A stretch of 64,000 bases of DNA from the NCBI RefSeq assembly GCF_000219625.1, contig NC_018214.1, positions 434,001 through 498,000 on the forward strand, written 5' to 3'. Below, piece by piece: positions 1 through 10,925 of this stretch; within the stretch, counting starts at the first letter, position 1; every line of letters begins with the position of its first letter. This DNA is from Zymoseptoria tritici IPO323. Lineage: Eukaryota > Ascomycota > Dothideomycetes > Mycosphaerellales > Mycosphaerellaceae. The position numbers and the translations under genes were made by a program. The notes beneath the pieces were generated by a model. That model saw only the letters and a list, made by a program, of their open reading frames with translations, was not told the DNA's origin and ran no database searches.

Positions 1-1785
1 TCCGCCCTCTTCCCAATCTACACCGGCGCATACGCTTCTCTGTCCCGCCCGTCCTCCGCAGCCAAGCCGATCAAATCGAAGAAACAAGCAAACGACGACG
101 AAGATGAGGAGGAAGAGACAGCCCAGAAGATGGAAGGCTTGTCACCGTCGGATGCTATCATATTCCCAATCACTGCTGGCTGTGTCCTGGCATCCCTGTA
201 TTGGTTGATCAAGACGTACGGTGCCGGTGTCATCAACACGGTGCTAGGCGTATACTTTTCTGTGATTGGAACATTCAGCGTGGGCAAGCTGATCAACGAT
301 GTCTGGACAACTTTGAGTGGCTTCGTCACTCCCAGCTACTACTGGAGTGAGCACAAGATATGGAAAGTGGTTGACGGAGAACGTAAGGCTGTGGCATTGG
401 GCCAGGAGAATGCGAACACCTCTCCACGCCATTCGCCTCTCCCCGGCAGCATGGGCGGTCTCCCACTCCCTCAGGTCCTCCTCGACCTGGCATGGAGATT
501 GAGAGCCCTCACAAAACAGAAATTCACAGTCAAAGGCTATGCGAAAGACATCATCGAGTTTTCAGTCGCAGTCACTCGCCATAATGTTATCTCTGGCTTT
601 CTGGGTGTTGGTGCTGTCGCCTACTCTCTTCTGGTAGGAAAGCCGTGGTTCCTCACCAACCTGCAGGGCTTCGCAGTCTGCTATGGCGCGCTGCAGCTGA
701 TGTCGCCAACAACATTCGCAACCGGAACGCTGATCCTTTCCGGTCTCTTCTTCTACGACATATGGGCAGTCTTCTTCACACCACTCATGGTCACAGTTGC
801 TACGAATTTGGACGTTCCAATCAAGCTTGTGTTTCCCAGGCCGAGCGAAGAAGGTGAGAAACCAGCATTCAGCATGCTTGGTCTCGGCGACATTGTTCTC
901 CCTGGAATCATGATCGCCCTTGCCTTGCGTTTCGATCTCTATGTGTTCTATCTGCGCAAGCAAAAGAAGACTAGCAAGGCGTCAGACGCTTCGGAAAATG
1001 ACAAGACTGTTGAGGTGATTGAGAAGGCACCCTACGTACCAGTGTCCGGCAATTGGGCTGAGAGACTCTTCACTGCCGGCCACAACGCCGAAGGTCTACC
1101 TGCAAGCCTTGCAGCGACCTTTCCCAAGCCATACTTTACCGCCTCGCTGGTCGGCTATGTGATCGGCATGATCGCCACTCTGGTCTTCATGAGCATCTTC
1201 CAACATGCTCAGCCTGCTCTTCTCTACCTTGTTCCGGGGGTCTTGATCAGTCTGTGGGGTACCGGTCTGGTTCGTGGCGAGCTCTCAGAGATGTGGGAGT
1301 ACACAGAAGCTATTACCGGCGAGTCGTTAGACTCTGAGGAGGGAAACGAAAAGGAGGCGGCCAAGGAGGCAAGCAGCGATGATGAATCGATATTGACCTG
1401 GGCATGGAATTGTGTGTTCGGGAAGAGCGGACAGAACGCCAACTTGAAGAAGAGCACGGACGCGGAGAAGACGAAGAAGGCGGACACCAAGAAGTCGCCG
1501 AAGAGTTCCGCGTCTTCGAAGGAAAAGGATGCAAGACCCGACGCAACAGCCACGAAGAAGACGACCGCGGACGAGCCCTTCCTCTCATTTACCATCTCGC
1601 ACCACTCTCCAGCTGTATCTTCTACCACGAGCGATGCTGCTGCCTCCGAGAGCAAATCCCCAAGCTCAGAAGTGGAGTCTGACGATGCGGTCCTCGTCTC
1701 GCGTTCCGACGCAGATGCGCCAAAGCGAACTCGTTCGACCCGGTCTCGCAGATTGAGATCTGAAGCAGGAAGTGATGATGCATAG
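1..1785 (+). CDS. Signal peptide peptidase (intramembrane aspartyl protease), 5' partial
   Basis: The frame is open from the first base, so the start lies outside the window; the first ATG seen (130) is internal. The protein is a polytopic presenilin-type protease of the ER membrane that cleaves signal-peptide remnants within the bilayer. Seen directly: the first catalytic motif FFYDIW (about base 750), the second motif GLGD (about base 885) and the PAL motif (about base 1210), in the family order and each within hydrophobic segments. After about base 1330 the protein becomes a Ser/Lys/acidic-rich cytosolic tail of roughly 150 residues, longer than in many relatives. In Aspergillus this family takes part in SREBP processing and hypoxia adaptation; that role is not visible here. 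It is uninterrupted by introns in the visible part. Confidence 0.93.
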   Translation, partial: SALFPIYTGAYASLSRPSSAAKPIKSKKQANDDEDEEEETAQKMEGLSPSDAIIFPITAGCVLASLYWLIKTYGAGVINTVLGVYFSVIGTFSVGKLINDVWTTLSGFVTPSYYWSEHKIWKVVDGERKAVALGQENANTSPRHSPLPGSMGGLPLPQVLLDLAWRLRALTKQKFTVKGYAKDIIEFSVAVTRHNVISGFLGVGAVAYSLLVGKPWFLTNLQGFAVCYGALQLMSPTTFATGTLILSGLFFYDIWAVFFTPLMVTVATNLDVPIKLVFPRPSEEGEKPAFSMLGLGDIVLPGIMIALALRFDLYVFYLRKQKKTSKASDASENDKTVEVIEKAPYVPVSGNWAERLFTAGHNAEGLPASLAATFPKPYFTASLVGYVIGMIATLVFMSIFQHAQPALLYLVPGVLISLWGTGLVRGELSEMWEYTEAITGESLDSEEGNEKEAAKEASSDDESILTWAWNCVFGKSGQNANLKKSTDAEKTKKADTKKSPKSSASSKEKDARPDATATKKTTADEPFLSFTISHHSPAVSSTTSDAAASESKSPSSEVESDDAVLVSRSDADAPKRTRSTRSRRLRSEAGSDDA

Positions 1786-2016
1786 ACTCGACGACGTGAT
1801 GTGTAGCAGCTCGGCTCGCTGCGTGAAATGTGTTTGGGTATGGGATGAAGCATCGGCGTTCAGGAGGATCTTTGCATGCATAGCGCGGCTGGGAAGACAT
1901 TGGCTGTGGGTTTCAGCATCAAACGAAAATGTATGCATGAGAGTTGAGGATCTGTCAACAGACCTCGTCACACAGATAGAACCTACGGCGCTACAGCGCT
2001 AAACGGAACGGACTCT

Positions 2017-3196
2017 TCATCTCTCCACGTGCTCGACTCCTCCCAAATCTGAAAGGCCGCTGACCACATCATCTACCACGCCGTCGTCGGTCTTCTCTCT
2101 TGCCTTCAAAACCTCATCCCTTCTCTGCAAACCTTCCCTTCGCTTCCTCTCCTTCCTCGCCTCCGCATCCTCCCACTTTCCATGCGGTCCATCTCCCTCC
2201 TTCACAGTTGTCTTAACATCCAATCCCAACAAAGCCCTCCGAAAACGCTCCGTACGTTCAGCGTTCAGCTCGAAGCGTTGGTTCGCAAGTCGCAGCAAGG
2301 TAGACAAGTAAGCCGGCGGCACCATGGGCACGATCGACTCATCTGATGGAGAAAGGTACCCGACTATACTTGAGAATGCAAGCCCTGCTGTGCGGATCGC
2401 CACGAGAGGCGTTGCGGTGTGCTCGGCGGTTGAGTTGGGTGGAAGGATGCTGTGGATTCCGCTTTCTCGGAAGCCGGCGGACATGGCGGAGGTGTGGGCG
2501 TGGGTAGCGTGGGTTGGTGATGCGGTTAGTATGTGGAGGATCTGATGGGGATCTGTCAGCCTGCGATTGAGGTATCGAATGGACCGATGGTGCGTTACCT
2601 AGACATAGTTTTGTGAAGCTTGAGGGAAGGTAGATTCAAGCGGCGAGAAGTGCGGCTCGTAAGAAGCAGTAAGGGACTGAGAGACTTACCATCGGCTCGA
2701 ATCTGAAATGTACAAATCTCGGTCTCGAATCATCAGGAGAAGGGAATGAAATCTTCGAGTCTCTGCTGAGACCACACAGTTCGAGCACATCGCCGTCGTC
2801 CTTCAATGCTTTCAAGTCGACCGGATCATGCGAGACGAACAGCCAAGACCCACCGCCTTTACCACCACCCGCAGCAGAAGTCGCTGAAGCAGCCTTCCTG
2901 TCGCTCTGGTCTTCATCGCTTTCGAAGTCATCATCAGGATCGACAGCATTGACAGAGGCCGTTACTTTCTTCCCACTCCCATCCACAAACACCGAAACTC
3001 TGCCAGCACAGCTACTCGTCGTCACGAAGCCTGGTAGTGCGTTGATCTCGTCAACAAAACTTCGAATCCGAGCATCGACACTGCCTTTGGGTGAGAGATC
3101 GGTGTATTCTTCCTCGGGAATTTCGAGCTGAGATAAGATTTTGCGCTTTCTTTCTGTGAATATGGAGGAGATTGGGGTGGACGTTGGAGGAAGCAT
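2017..3196 (-). CDS. tRNA wybutosine-synthesizing protein 3 (TYW3)
   Basis: Two exons, 3196-2690 and 2541-2017, joined by a 148-nt phase-0 intron (GTAAGT...CTGACAGATCCCCATCAG), give 343 aa. TYW3 uses S-adenosylmethionine to methylate an intermediate of wybutosine, the hypermodified base at position 37 of tRNA-Phe. Seen: the N-terminal SSCAGRVSVF motif, a junction that recreates the family string FRFEPM-ILHILTASP, and GFRESGI further on. The intron is long for this window, but the spliced join matches the family exactly, which fixes the acceptor. The C-terminus is a charged extension. Cytosolic by family knowledge. Confidence 0.9.
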
Positions 3197-3979
3197 GTCT
3201 TCGGGATGGTCGTGCAGAGTCGAGCTTGGACGGCTATTACCGTAAGAAGATGACTTTGGTCTTTCGCAGTACGGCGTGCAACGTGGTCCAGGGAAATCTG
3301 ATGGCGTCGATGTTGAGTGCGATGGGAAGAAGTTTTATGCCTTGAAGATTGAGTTGTACCGGCCGCTAGCGCTGCTTTACGCCTTGGCATGGCCTGTGAT
3401 ATTGAGATGGAATGAACTATAGGCTGTGATATATAGACGATGGGATTCACAAGTATTCTCAATATCTGCTGTTCAAGAGTTGAAGCGATCAGCATTGAGA
3501 CAGCGTCGGCAGACCGTCCGCTGAAGTAGGAACATGTCAGGCGGTCTCGCTGACTCCACACTCTTTGATATCTCAAGAGCGCCAGGACCCTTCTGAAGTC
3601 GTATGCTCAGGCATTTTCACATCTATAAGTCGCTCCTCGGTGCGTTCGCCATCTGTCCGTGGCCGGAGTGCTTCTCTCCGAAACGAGCTCGGCTTGAGCC
3701 TCTGATGCTTACTGTCTGCTTGGAGGGTCTTCAGCGTGCCGCAGTCAGGCTGACTGTGTATGAAAGGGCGTACTTCTGACAAGCAGCTCTTCGTAAGCCG
3801 TGCTGCGTGGGCGGATGACAATCGAGCAAGAACAAGACGCCAGTGTTGGCTGTCTGACTCCGTGATCTGCGCGCTCGAAAGGTGCCCTAGCCTGCTACGT
3901 CCGTTGCAGATCTAGCGGCATGCAGGAAGACCGCATTGTTGGTTGGTGGTGGAGACCTTGGTCCTCGAAGCACTCGTTC
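3197..3979. other. Intergenic, 0.8 kb
   Basis: Between the TYW3 start and the 3' end of the ankyrin gene; both are on the minus strand. Several overlapping short frames occur, but none has domain content or splice-supported continuity. Presumably the TYW3 promoter. Confidence 0.5.
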
Positions 3980-5451
3980 TCACCCGCCTTCAGGACCCAA
4001 AAGGGCATCAATCCTTTCCCTCGTACGTTGCTGTCCGTAGATCGCATTAAGTTGTCGCGCGGTTCGGCCTCGTTCATCCTTCAACATCGGATCCGCTCCC
4101 AGCTCGAGAAGAAGGCTGATGACTTCCACCCTTGCCGCTGCCACCGCGTATGCGACGGCAGTCCCGTTGACATCCCAACAGCAGCACTCTTTGCTCGGCA
4201 TCGAGTTGACTTTGGCACCCTTCTTTACCAGCCATCGAGTCATCTCCACATCGCCCTTGTTAGCCGCAATCTGCAAAAATCCGGCTTGGTTTAGAAGACG
4301 CGGAAGCGAAAACTCTTCCGAATTCATCTCTGGGCCGTACCAGCGTTCAGGGTCCTCCATATTTGCGGCATAGTCCGCTGCGGTCGGCACTTTGGTGCGA
4401 GGATTTATATGCGCAAGAAGCAACTCTGCGATCTCGACATTTCCGTGCTGCACAGCTTCTTTAAGGCAAAGAAAGCCGACTCGCGAGCCACTAGCGAGGA
4501 TCAATCTTACGACCTCTGGACCACGGTGGAGGTTCAGAGCTAAGCCGCGGGGTCCGTTGGGCCAACCACGGTCGACAATGCAACTAAAGAAGGCGACGGA
4601 ACGTGGCGTGGTGGATTTGTTGGCCGGCAAAGTGTCCATGGATATGTCAAGTACAGCGCCAATGGAGAAGAGGTACTCAAGCATAGGAGCGGAGGAGCCA
4701 CAGAGAGCAATGTAGAGCATGGAGCGGAGGGGGAGAGGCAGGCCCTTGGCTCGGACAGAATTACAGAGAGATTGTACCTTGGCTATGTCGCCAGCGAGGA
4801 TTGGAGAGCGGAAATCAAATGGCATGGGAAGGCTTTCTGTGTAGACGTCAGTCATGTCCGCGAGGGCTCGCCATAACGTGAAGGATGCATACCAGGTTTC
4901 GACGGCTCATCGTCCGCCGCATGAGGCTTGCTCTGCTCCAGAAGATTTGCGATCTTCATGGCTGCGTTGCCTATTTGGCTTCGAGTGGTATTATCCCGCC
5001 ATCGGTGTAGATTCCAAGGCATGTGGTCAATATGCAAGTTGGACTTCTCAAGAATCAAAGAGGCGTCCAGGGAAAGACGGCAGCGTTCAGCCGAACAGAG
5101 ACCGAGGAAGACGTCGAAAGTGATGTTCACAGATCTGCATGTGACGATGAGTAGGTCCTTCCACGGCGAGCTAGGAGGCAGGCTGATCGAAGTATGGTCC
5201 CACGTGTCTGACCATCGAACCAGTTGCGAGGTTATCACTATGCGCTCAGGCGAGCACGAGCGGTTGACCGAAAGATGGCAGCCACGTTCTGTGGGAGGAC
5301 GATGCAGCAGCACTACAATAAGTCCATGAGTTTGGCAATAGACGCTTAGCCTGCGAGGCTCCAGTCCCAGGTACGCGAGCAATGATGGGATGATGATGTA
5401 TGAAGGAATGTGCGTGAATGAGGCGCTACAGTGGTCGACGTGGAGTCGCAA
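3980..5451 (-). CDS. Ankyrin-repeat protein, start uncertain
   Basis: Exon 2 (4836-3980) is joined to an upstream exon ending at 4893 by a 56-nt intron (GTATGC...CTGACGTCTACACAG, phase 1). With the farthest ATG at 5451 the protein is 471 aa; the true start may be downstream or in a further exon, because the first ~90 residues are not distinctive. The C-terminal half holds degenerate ankyrin repeats, seen as GNVEIAELLLAH, GDVEMTRWLVKKGAKVN and ARVEVISLLLELGADP. These are protein-protein interaction repeats, and no catalytic domain is visible. The segment upstream of the splice reads as coding (NITFDVFLGLCSAERC). Function unknown. Confidence 0.7.
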
Positions 5452-6016
5452 GAGACTGCGTCCGCAAGCTATGAGATGTCGTGAACTCGTGTCGGCTTGT
5501 TGAATACGGATGCTTTGCTAGAACCATTTGAGCACGAGGAACTCATTCATCTTGGACCGTCAACGTTCGATGTCTGGACTTTTCTGCCAAAACTCAATCA
5601 AAGCTCCGTCATAGGATCGCATCACTCGGCTGCGCTGCCTCGGAAGAAATTTGTTTTGGCGGAAGGATTCGACGGGATTTGCAGGGCTCAAGACTCAAGA
5701 GCAAAGGTCGCAAGTATCCCTGCCCTGTATCTCTGCAGCAGTGGTCAATCATACGTGTCCACCATGTTTAGAGCGCATACGACAAATACCTCTCAGTCGT
5801 GTGACGGCGAGCAGAAAGTGGCTGGCGAAGACATTCGAATGAGATTAATCTCAGCTCTGTATGAGATGACACGAGCATATCGTGCTATGTCGAGGCTCGA
5901 GGAGTCGAGGCGCCATACAGAATTCAAGCCTCGCATCAGCTCCGCGTTGCCTATATAGGCATGCCGACCTAAATCTCACATATCTCATTTCCGGCCTCAT
6001 TCACAGTATTGGATAT

Positions 6017-6113
6017 CTACTTTTGCATACGACAACGCTCATACTTACAACACCAGCCCCAATGCCCTCCGGATCTAATTAAGCTTCTACTTTTGCAGAC
6101 GACAACGCTTATA
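6017..6113. repeat. Imperfect 27-bp direct repeat
   Basis: Copies at 6017-6043 and 6087-6113, 70 bp apart, share CTACTTTTGCAKACGACAAC and continue into GCTYATA. They differ at two positions. No gene covers them. Confidence 0.7.
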
Positions 6114-7017
6114 GCAATGCGATACAACTATCTGAACGAGGCTTGAGAGGTTTGTCGTATGGGCTCCTAGAATGCCTGACCGGAGGATACCTTATGCAAG
6201 CACAGTAGATTGCGGCAGCAGGTCGACTCGTCCCACGTGAGCTAAGTAAACATCATGCCTTCCATACTCTGTCAGCAAAGACCGGATCCGATCTCACAGC
6301 CGGAACTTCGGCGAGGCAAGCCGAAGCAATTCCTCGCGTTGATGAAGAGCAAGATCGCTCGTTGTGGGTAGCATATACGACGTATTCGCACCGAATAGAT
6401 ATACTAATCTTGCGAGACCCTCTCTTCACGGCTGTTCCCCGTGGTACAAATCCCCACTGGTAGCGGACCCATGCGGGAGCACTTGTTTCGGCGCTTCATA
6501 CTGGATACTGAGCAACGGAAGCTAGCGGCTGTCTGTGAAACACGGAACAGGGAGGTTGGTAAGGTCCTGACGGACACCATTCGACTCATGACCGGATCCG
6601 GGACATGTGACAATGCTCCGAATCTGGATAGATGTTTCACCTCCGACTTCGACTTAACGTGATTCCATCGATGGGGCTGCTGAAGAAGAGGAGGATTGTA
6701 CTGGGATCTGTCTGACGAGGAATGTGCTGCGGGAGGAACGAGGGCACTATTGCAATCGAGGTAGAAATGAGATGGTGGCAGGTTTACCCAGACGTCTGTA
6801 CAGATACTTCTGTGCGACACGCTGATCAAATCTTGAGGTAGCTGCGGGTCATCCTAAAAGCCGTACGAGTAACTTATCAGAACAATCTGACAAGGTGTGC
6901 AGGTAAACGTGCAGGACACGTCGACAAGGTGCACCAGTACTTAGCACAATGCTTCGTTAAAGGGTACTGACGCTCTTCAAAAGTAAAGTCTCGCGTCACT
7001 TGACGAAGCAAAGTCGT

Positions 7018-7701
7018 TCACTGCTCAGGAAGATGATATACATGAGCCCGAGCAGTCTTTAGCGATTCCAGGCTCTCGGGCTCCCAGTACGGATATGTTG
7101 GCGTCCGTGATTCGCTCCAGGGCATTTGTGGCATTGGCCTCATACCATGTTCATGGTCCGGGGAGTTCTGACCGGGCAGACAGTCGATCGAGGATTCGGC
7201 ATCTCCGTGGCCACCATTTGCCATGAACCCCTGGCGTGCAAGCTGCGTGAAAGGCGCACATGCAGATGTCGACAAAGCGGTGAGTATATCGACCGATCTG
7301 GACCTCAAAGGCCATCGCCGCATACTGGCGTATCCTCGCTTTGCTTTTCGAAGCCGAGATTCTTTCATCTTGATCAACCTGAAAGAGATCTAGCAAGGAT
7401 CAAGCAGCAGTTGACTGACCCAGTGGGTCGCACAACCGAGACTAGCGTATCTGCATGTAAGCGACTATGCAGTATGCACGAGATCAGAAGAAGCGTCGGA
7501 GTTTGATTGCTCGTGGATCTCATTCTCGGCTCGATTCTCTTCAGCTTGCGACTGAAATGTGGCCCCACCATCTACACACGCATCCGGGATGTGGAAAAGA
7601 TCTAGATCCGGTCGAGGCGGTGTGGCAGCTTCGCAGGCCACGATTTCGATGACATGCGACCTGTAAACTTCGAGAACCATAACGGGAGTCTCTCTAGTCA
7701 T
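7018..7701 (-). CDS. Possible two-exon hypothetical gene (weak)
   Basis: A 78-codon frame (7701-7465, acidic, starting MTRETPVMVLEVYRSHVI) is followed on the same strand by a 119-codon frame (7377-7018) ending PEQ-stop. The acceptor-like TTGCTAG just upstream of the second frame suggests splicing, but I found no clear donor. There is no domain. It could equally be a decayed gene or chance frames. Listed only because the two frames are collinear and read as moderately protein-like. Confidence 0.2.
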
Positions 7702-9026
7702 GGCTGTCTTCGAAGTCGGAACAATTCTCCCATCAAATGACGGACAACGGGTTCATGGAGCCAGTATGGAGAGCGTCTAAACGCAAGACGTTGGACGTAC
7801 TGACACTCGCTGATAATCGTCCGATGTGGCATGGGCGGGAGGCAGCATCCGGTACCATTCGCCACGTCTGGAACGTTCGCCTATTGGCTAAAGTCATTCA
7901 TGCACCTGCAGGGCTGTCAGTGTGCGCCATCTGGAGCTACCTTGCACTGCATACGGGAGCACCCTCCTGTGAAGACAGGTAGTACACATTGGTAACATTC
8001 GATCGCCACGGCAAAGCCTTGCCCGACAGTAATGGGCAAGCTGACACGACTAGATGGCCGATCAGAGATACTCGGCGAGAAGTCCGTGGAACCTATCGTC
8101 CGCGCGGATCATGTTTCCGGTACCGTCATGATCCGGATACTGCATGCGAGCAGTGAAGCGGTCTTCGAGACCCAAGACAGAAGAACCACTTGGCGTTAGC
8201 CCAACAGACACAGTGTCGCAGATGTTCGAGCTTCGCTGCGCCATTTAGATTGTAGGGTTGCTTTAGCCATGGTTGACAGCAAACGGGGAAGCAGGGGTGT
8301 ATGCAGTCCGGAACTCCTCCCGCTGCAGCACTGACGTGCAGCTGAGGACAACGACGAATCCGTGACCTTGAGCGAGAGCGGTTGTGGAACACCTGAGAGG
8401 GGTTACCAGATGAACCCACGGCAGGATCCGGGCAAAGCGTGTACCCACGTCTTCGTAACTTGGAATCCCCACGTTTTGCGAAGGATGCAATGCTGTGTTC
8501 AGGGCCGCGTTGGGCTGCATCGATCACTCGCAGGCATTGTCCACCGAGCATGACGATCTCTCAATGAACGCTCGGCCGTCTGCAGGTAAACCTTTGATTC
8601 CAGGCCCTGTCCTGTATGCATGCTCTCATGCATGGTTGATCGGAATGTTGATCGGAATGGAAACTGTTGGCGGCGTTGCGCTGAGCATAGGTTAGAGTTT
8701 TGACAACTATTGATGTTCCTTGCCACACGTTGAAACGGACCCATCAAGGAAGTCCAATGATTGGCAGGATCAGCTCTGCATCGACGTGAGTACGCATTGA
8801 TGTGACGAGCTGCACGACTGCCGCTATCGCAATGGACCATGTCAATGGGAAAGCCGGGCAAGGGTCCTTCAAAAGATCACGCATCCGCCTCCTTCTTCTC
8901 GTATATGTCAAGCGGCTTGTGAACATCCGACTCCTGCATTGGCACCTTTTTGACAATTCCCCTACGACCTCTTGACGCCTTGTACCGATCCACCTCACCT
9001 CGGCTGTCGGAGGTTCCAAAGTGACC

Positions 9027-9719
9027 ATGGATTCGTACCAGCAGAATTTTGCGCAGCAAGCGGCCTGGTACTACCCTGGAATGCAAGAACCTTTTGTTCC
9101 TCCACAGCAATTCTTTTCACATCCCGACCAACCATGGAGCCCAACAGCTCCGACGATGCGCCCTCATCCTGTTCTTGACGTTACAGCAGCGCCTCAAAAT
9201 ATCCCACACGCCACCGAAAGTTTCGGATACTCCGAAAGATCAAGCAGACCCGAAAGTACGCAGCTACCGGGCTCTCTCTCCTCACCCAGCACGCCCGGGC
9301 ATTGGAGTTCACATGGACATGAGTTGGAGCCGAGAAGGATTCGGATCAAGAGAATCAGAACAGTGAGTAAAGTTTGCAGCCAGTGACGATCTTGGACATC
9401 GCTGATAGAAGTTTCAGGCTTGCGAGGAGTGTCGAAAGCGCAAGCAGCGCTGTGACGGCAACGAACCGTGTGCCGCGTGCGAGGAGCAAGGCACCATGTG
9501 TCGCTACCGAGACGTGCCACCCGCGAAGTGAGTGTTGATGTTGCGTTGCTCTTGGTTCGTCGTCTGATGCTCATGCCGTGCAGGAAAGATCCTACCATCG
9601 ACAAGATCCTGGAGATGTCCAAGGAGCACAACAAGAGCCTCGAATCGTTGACCCAAGGTATTAATAGTCTGCAAACGAGCTTGAGAGGCATCGAAGCACG
9701 GCTTGCAAGACGCAAGTGA
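9027..9719 (+). CDS. Short Zn2Cys6 DNA-binding protein
   Basis: Three exons, 9027-9362, 9418-9527 and 9584-9719 (introns of 55 and 56 nt with GTGAGT donors), give 193 aa. The start chosen is the ATG at 9027; a GTG two codons upstream is not needed. Exon 2 encodes a complete fungal binuclear zinc cluster with spacing C-x2-C-x6-C-x5-C-x2-C-x6-C (CEECRKRKQRCDGNEPCAAC), flanked by basic residues (RRIRIKRIRTA). A coiled-coil-like tail (KILEMSKEHNKSLESLTQG) follows, suiting dimerisation. No large regulatory domain follows, so this is far shorter than typical family members. Nuclear transcription factor by family; targets unknown. Converges with the RPR2 gene, 152 bp away. Confidence 0.88.
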
Positions 9720-9871
9720 GGGAATTTGCCCCTGTGGAGTTTTGCATGATTGTCATTGAGGCCAAAAGTCATCCGGCATCGATGGGAAAGTGGAGTTTTT
9801 GGACATTGATCAGCATAATCGGAGCGAGGGCATATCGTCGCGGAGAGTCCTTGGGAGGCTGTTTTGGCCTG

Positions 9872-10486
9872 TCAAGTCGCGGCAGGCATTGACAATGGCA
9901 ATGATTCGTTTCTTTCTGCTTCTGAGATCTCGACAGTTGCTCGCGTACTCTGCCTGTCGCCCTTACGTCTTTGCTTGGCGCCCGTGATTGGGAACCGCTT
10001 CTTCGCACCGCAGACGCCGCACTCGAATACTGTGATATCTGCGTGTGGCTTCTTTCCGCCGCGAGATAGGTTCTCCATAGAACGATGGTAGTTCTGACCC
10101 TCAACCAGGAAAGCATTGCACCTTTTACAGTATGCGCGCTTGATCTCAGGTAGCAAGCGAATCTGAGACTTCAGCGCCACTTGTCGTAGCTGCGAGCACA
10201 TGTATGATGGCATGCCCGGGGTGATGAGCGGAGGAGCTGCGAGATCATCTGTACTGTGTTTGGAATCGCGGTCGTTGTTTGAAGAGATCGAGCCAAGGTG
10301 CTTCACTGCGGTGTCTCGGTCATCCGGCTGTGCTTCCGACGAACCGTCTGATGGTCCAGCGTCTGGCCGTTCGCCTCCAGAGGTATGTGAGCTCAGATAC
10401 TCGGCGGCCTGGTGCAGGAAGGAGATTCGCGCGTGCAAATGTTTGTTGGGCACACCCTTCAGTCCTTTGACTTTTTCCTTGACCAT
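9872..10486 (-). CDS. RPR2: Ribonuclease P/MRP protein subunit, Rpr2/Rpp21/SNM1 family
   Basis: Single exon, 204 aa. Rpr2-family proteins are zinc-ribbon subunits of RNase P, which removes 5' leaders from pre-tRNA in the nucleus. Seen: an N-terminal helix with ISFLHQAAEYL, a Ser/Asp-rich insert (about residues 35-80), the basic helix with KRAYCKRCNAFLVEG and the second Cys pair ECGVCGAKKRFP, which together provide four zinc ligands. The C-terminal tail is Arg/Lys-rich, as expected for RNA contact. Longer than the ~145-aa yeast protein because of the insert. The start at 10486 is the first Met and leads directly into the conserved helix. Assignment to RPR2 rather than SNM1 is by the zinc-ribbon context and moderately sure. 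Confidence 0.87.
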   Translation of the reverse strand: MVKEKVKGLKGVPNKHLHARISFLHQAAEYLSSHTSGGERPDAGPSDGSSEAQPDDRDTAVKHLGSISSNNDRDSKHSTDDLAAPPLITPGMPSYMCSQLRQVALKSQIRLLPEIKRAYCKRCNAFLVEGQNYHRSMENLSRGGKKPHADITVFECGVCGAKKRFPITGAKQRRKGDRQSTRATVEISEAERNESLPLSMPAAT

Positions 10487-10925
10487 AGCTGCGCAGCGCT
10501 ATATGGAAGTCACATGTGAATCGAAGTTCTTGGTATATTTATCTTGAACAATGGCTTTAAGGTAGAGAGGGAGGTGGCTTCCGGCCAGTCATCAACTTCT
10601 GCCTCAGGCATCAACTCATCAGTCAGCAGCCGGTTGCGGCTTCCCGCTTTCCCGCCTTGAGCAAAGAAGGATTCGAGCGCGACACGAGCTCATCTACCTT
10701 GATCCCCTCCCCATCAACCACCTCCACAGTTTCATCAACATCATCCCCACCGGCGAAATCCCCGCCGACCACATCACAAGCACAGCGCGCTGTTCAGCCT
10801 CGTGCTCACGATCCTTCTCATTGAAGCCGGCGCCTTCACTTCCTCACTCGACTCGACATTTCGACAGCCGTGCACGCGCACCGCCGATCACACCCACCAA
10901 CACCAACTAACAGATCATCGCCATC
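10487..10925. promoter_or_regulatory. Divergent promoter region RPR2 / SUB2
   Basis: A 439-bp region between two divergent RNA-processing genes. The 200 bp before the SUB2 ATG is C/A-rich (CATCAACATCATCC and similar), as is usual for fungal housekeeping leaders. No specific operator was recognised. Confidence 0.5.

Larger units (their letters stand above)
5452..9026. other. Gene-poor region, 3.6 kb
   Basis: This is the longest stretch without a convincing gene. Frames are short on both strands and none carries a recognisable domain. It holds a 27-bp imperfect direct repeat (6017 and 6087), a small tandem TGATCGGAATG near 8638-8659 and one weak candidate gene on the minus strand (7018-7701). 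No transposase or reverse-transcriptase motif was seen in any of the translated frames I read. Confidence 0.5.

Noticed and set aside
1313..1588. Extra small genes in the signal peptide peptidase tail
   Set aside because: Several overlapping frames arise from low-complexity Ser/Lys/Glu codons; none is supported.
5497..5958. 153-codon plus-strand frame after the ankyrin gene
   Set aside because: No features and no splice-supported continuation; kept as part of the gene-poor region.
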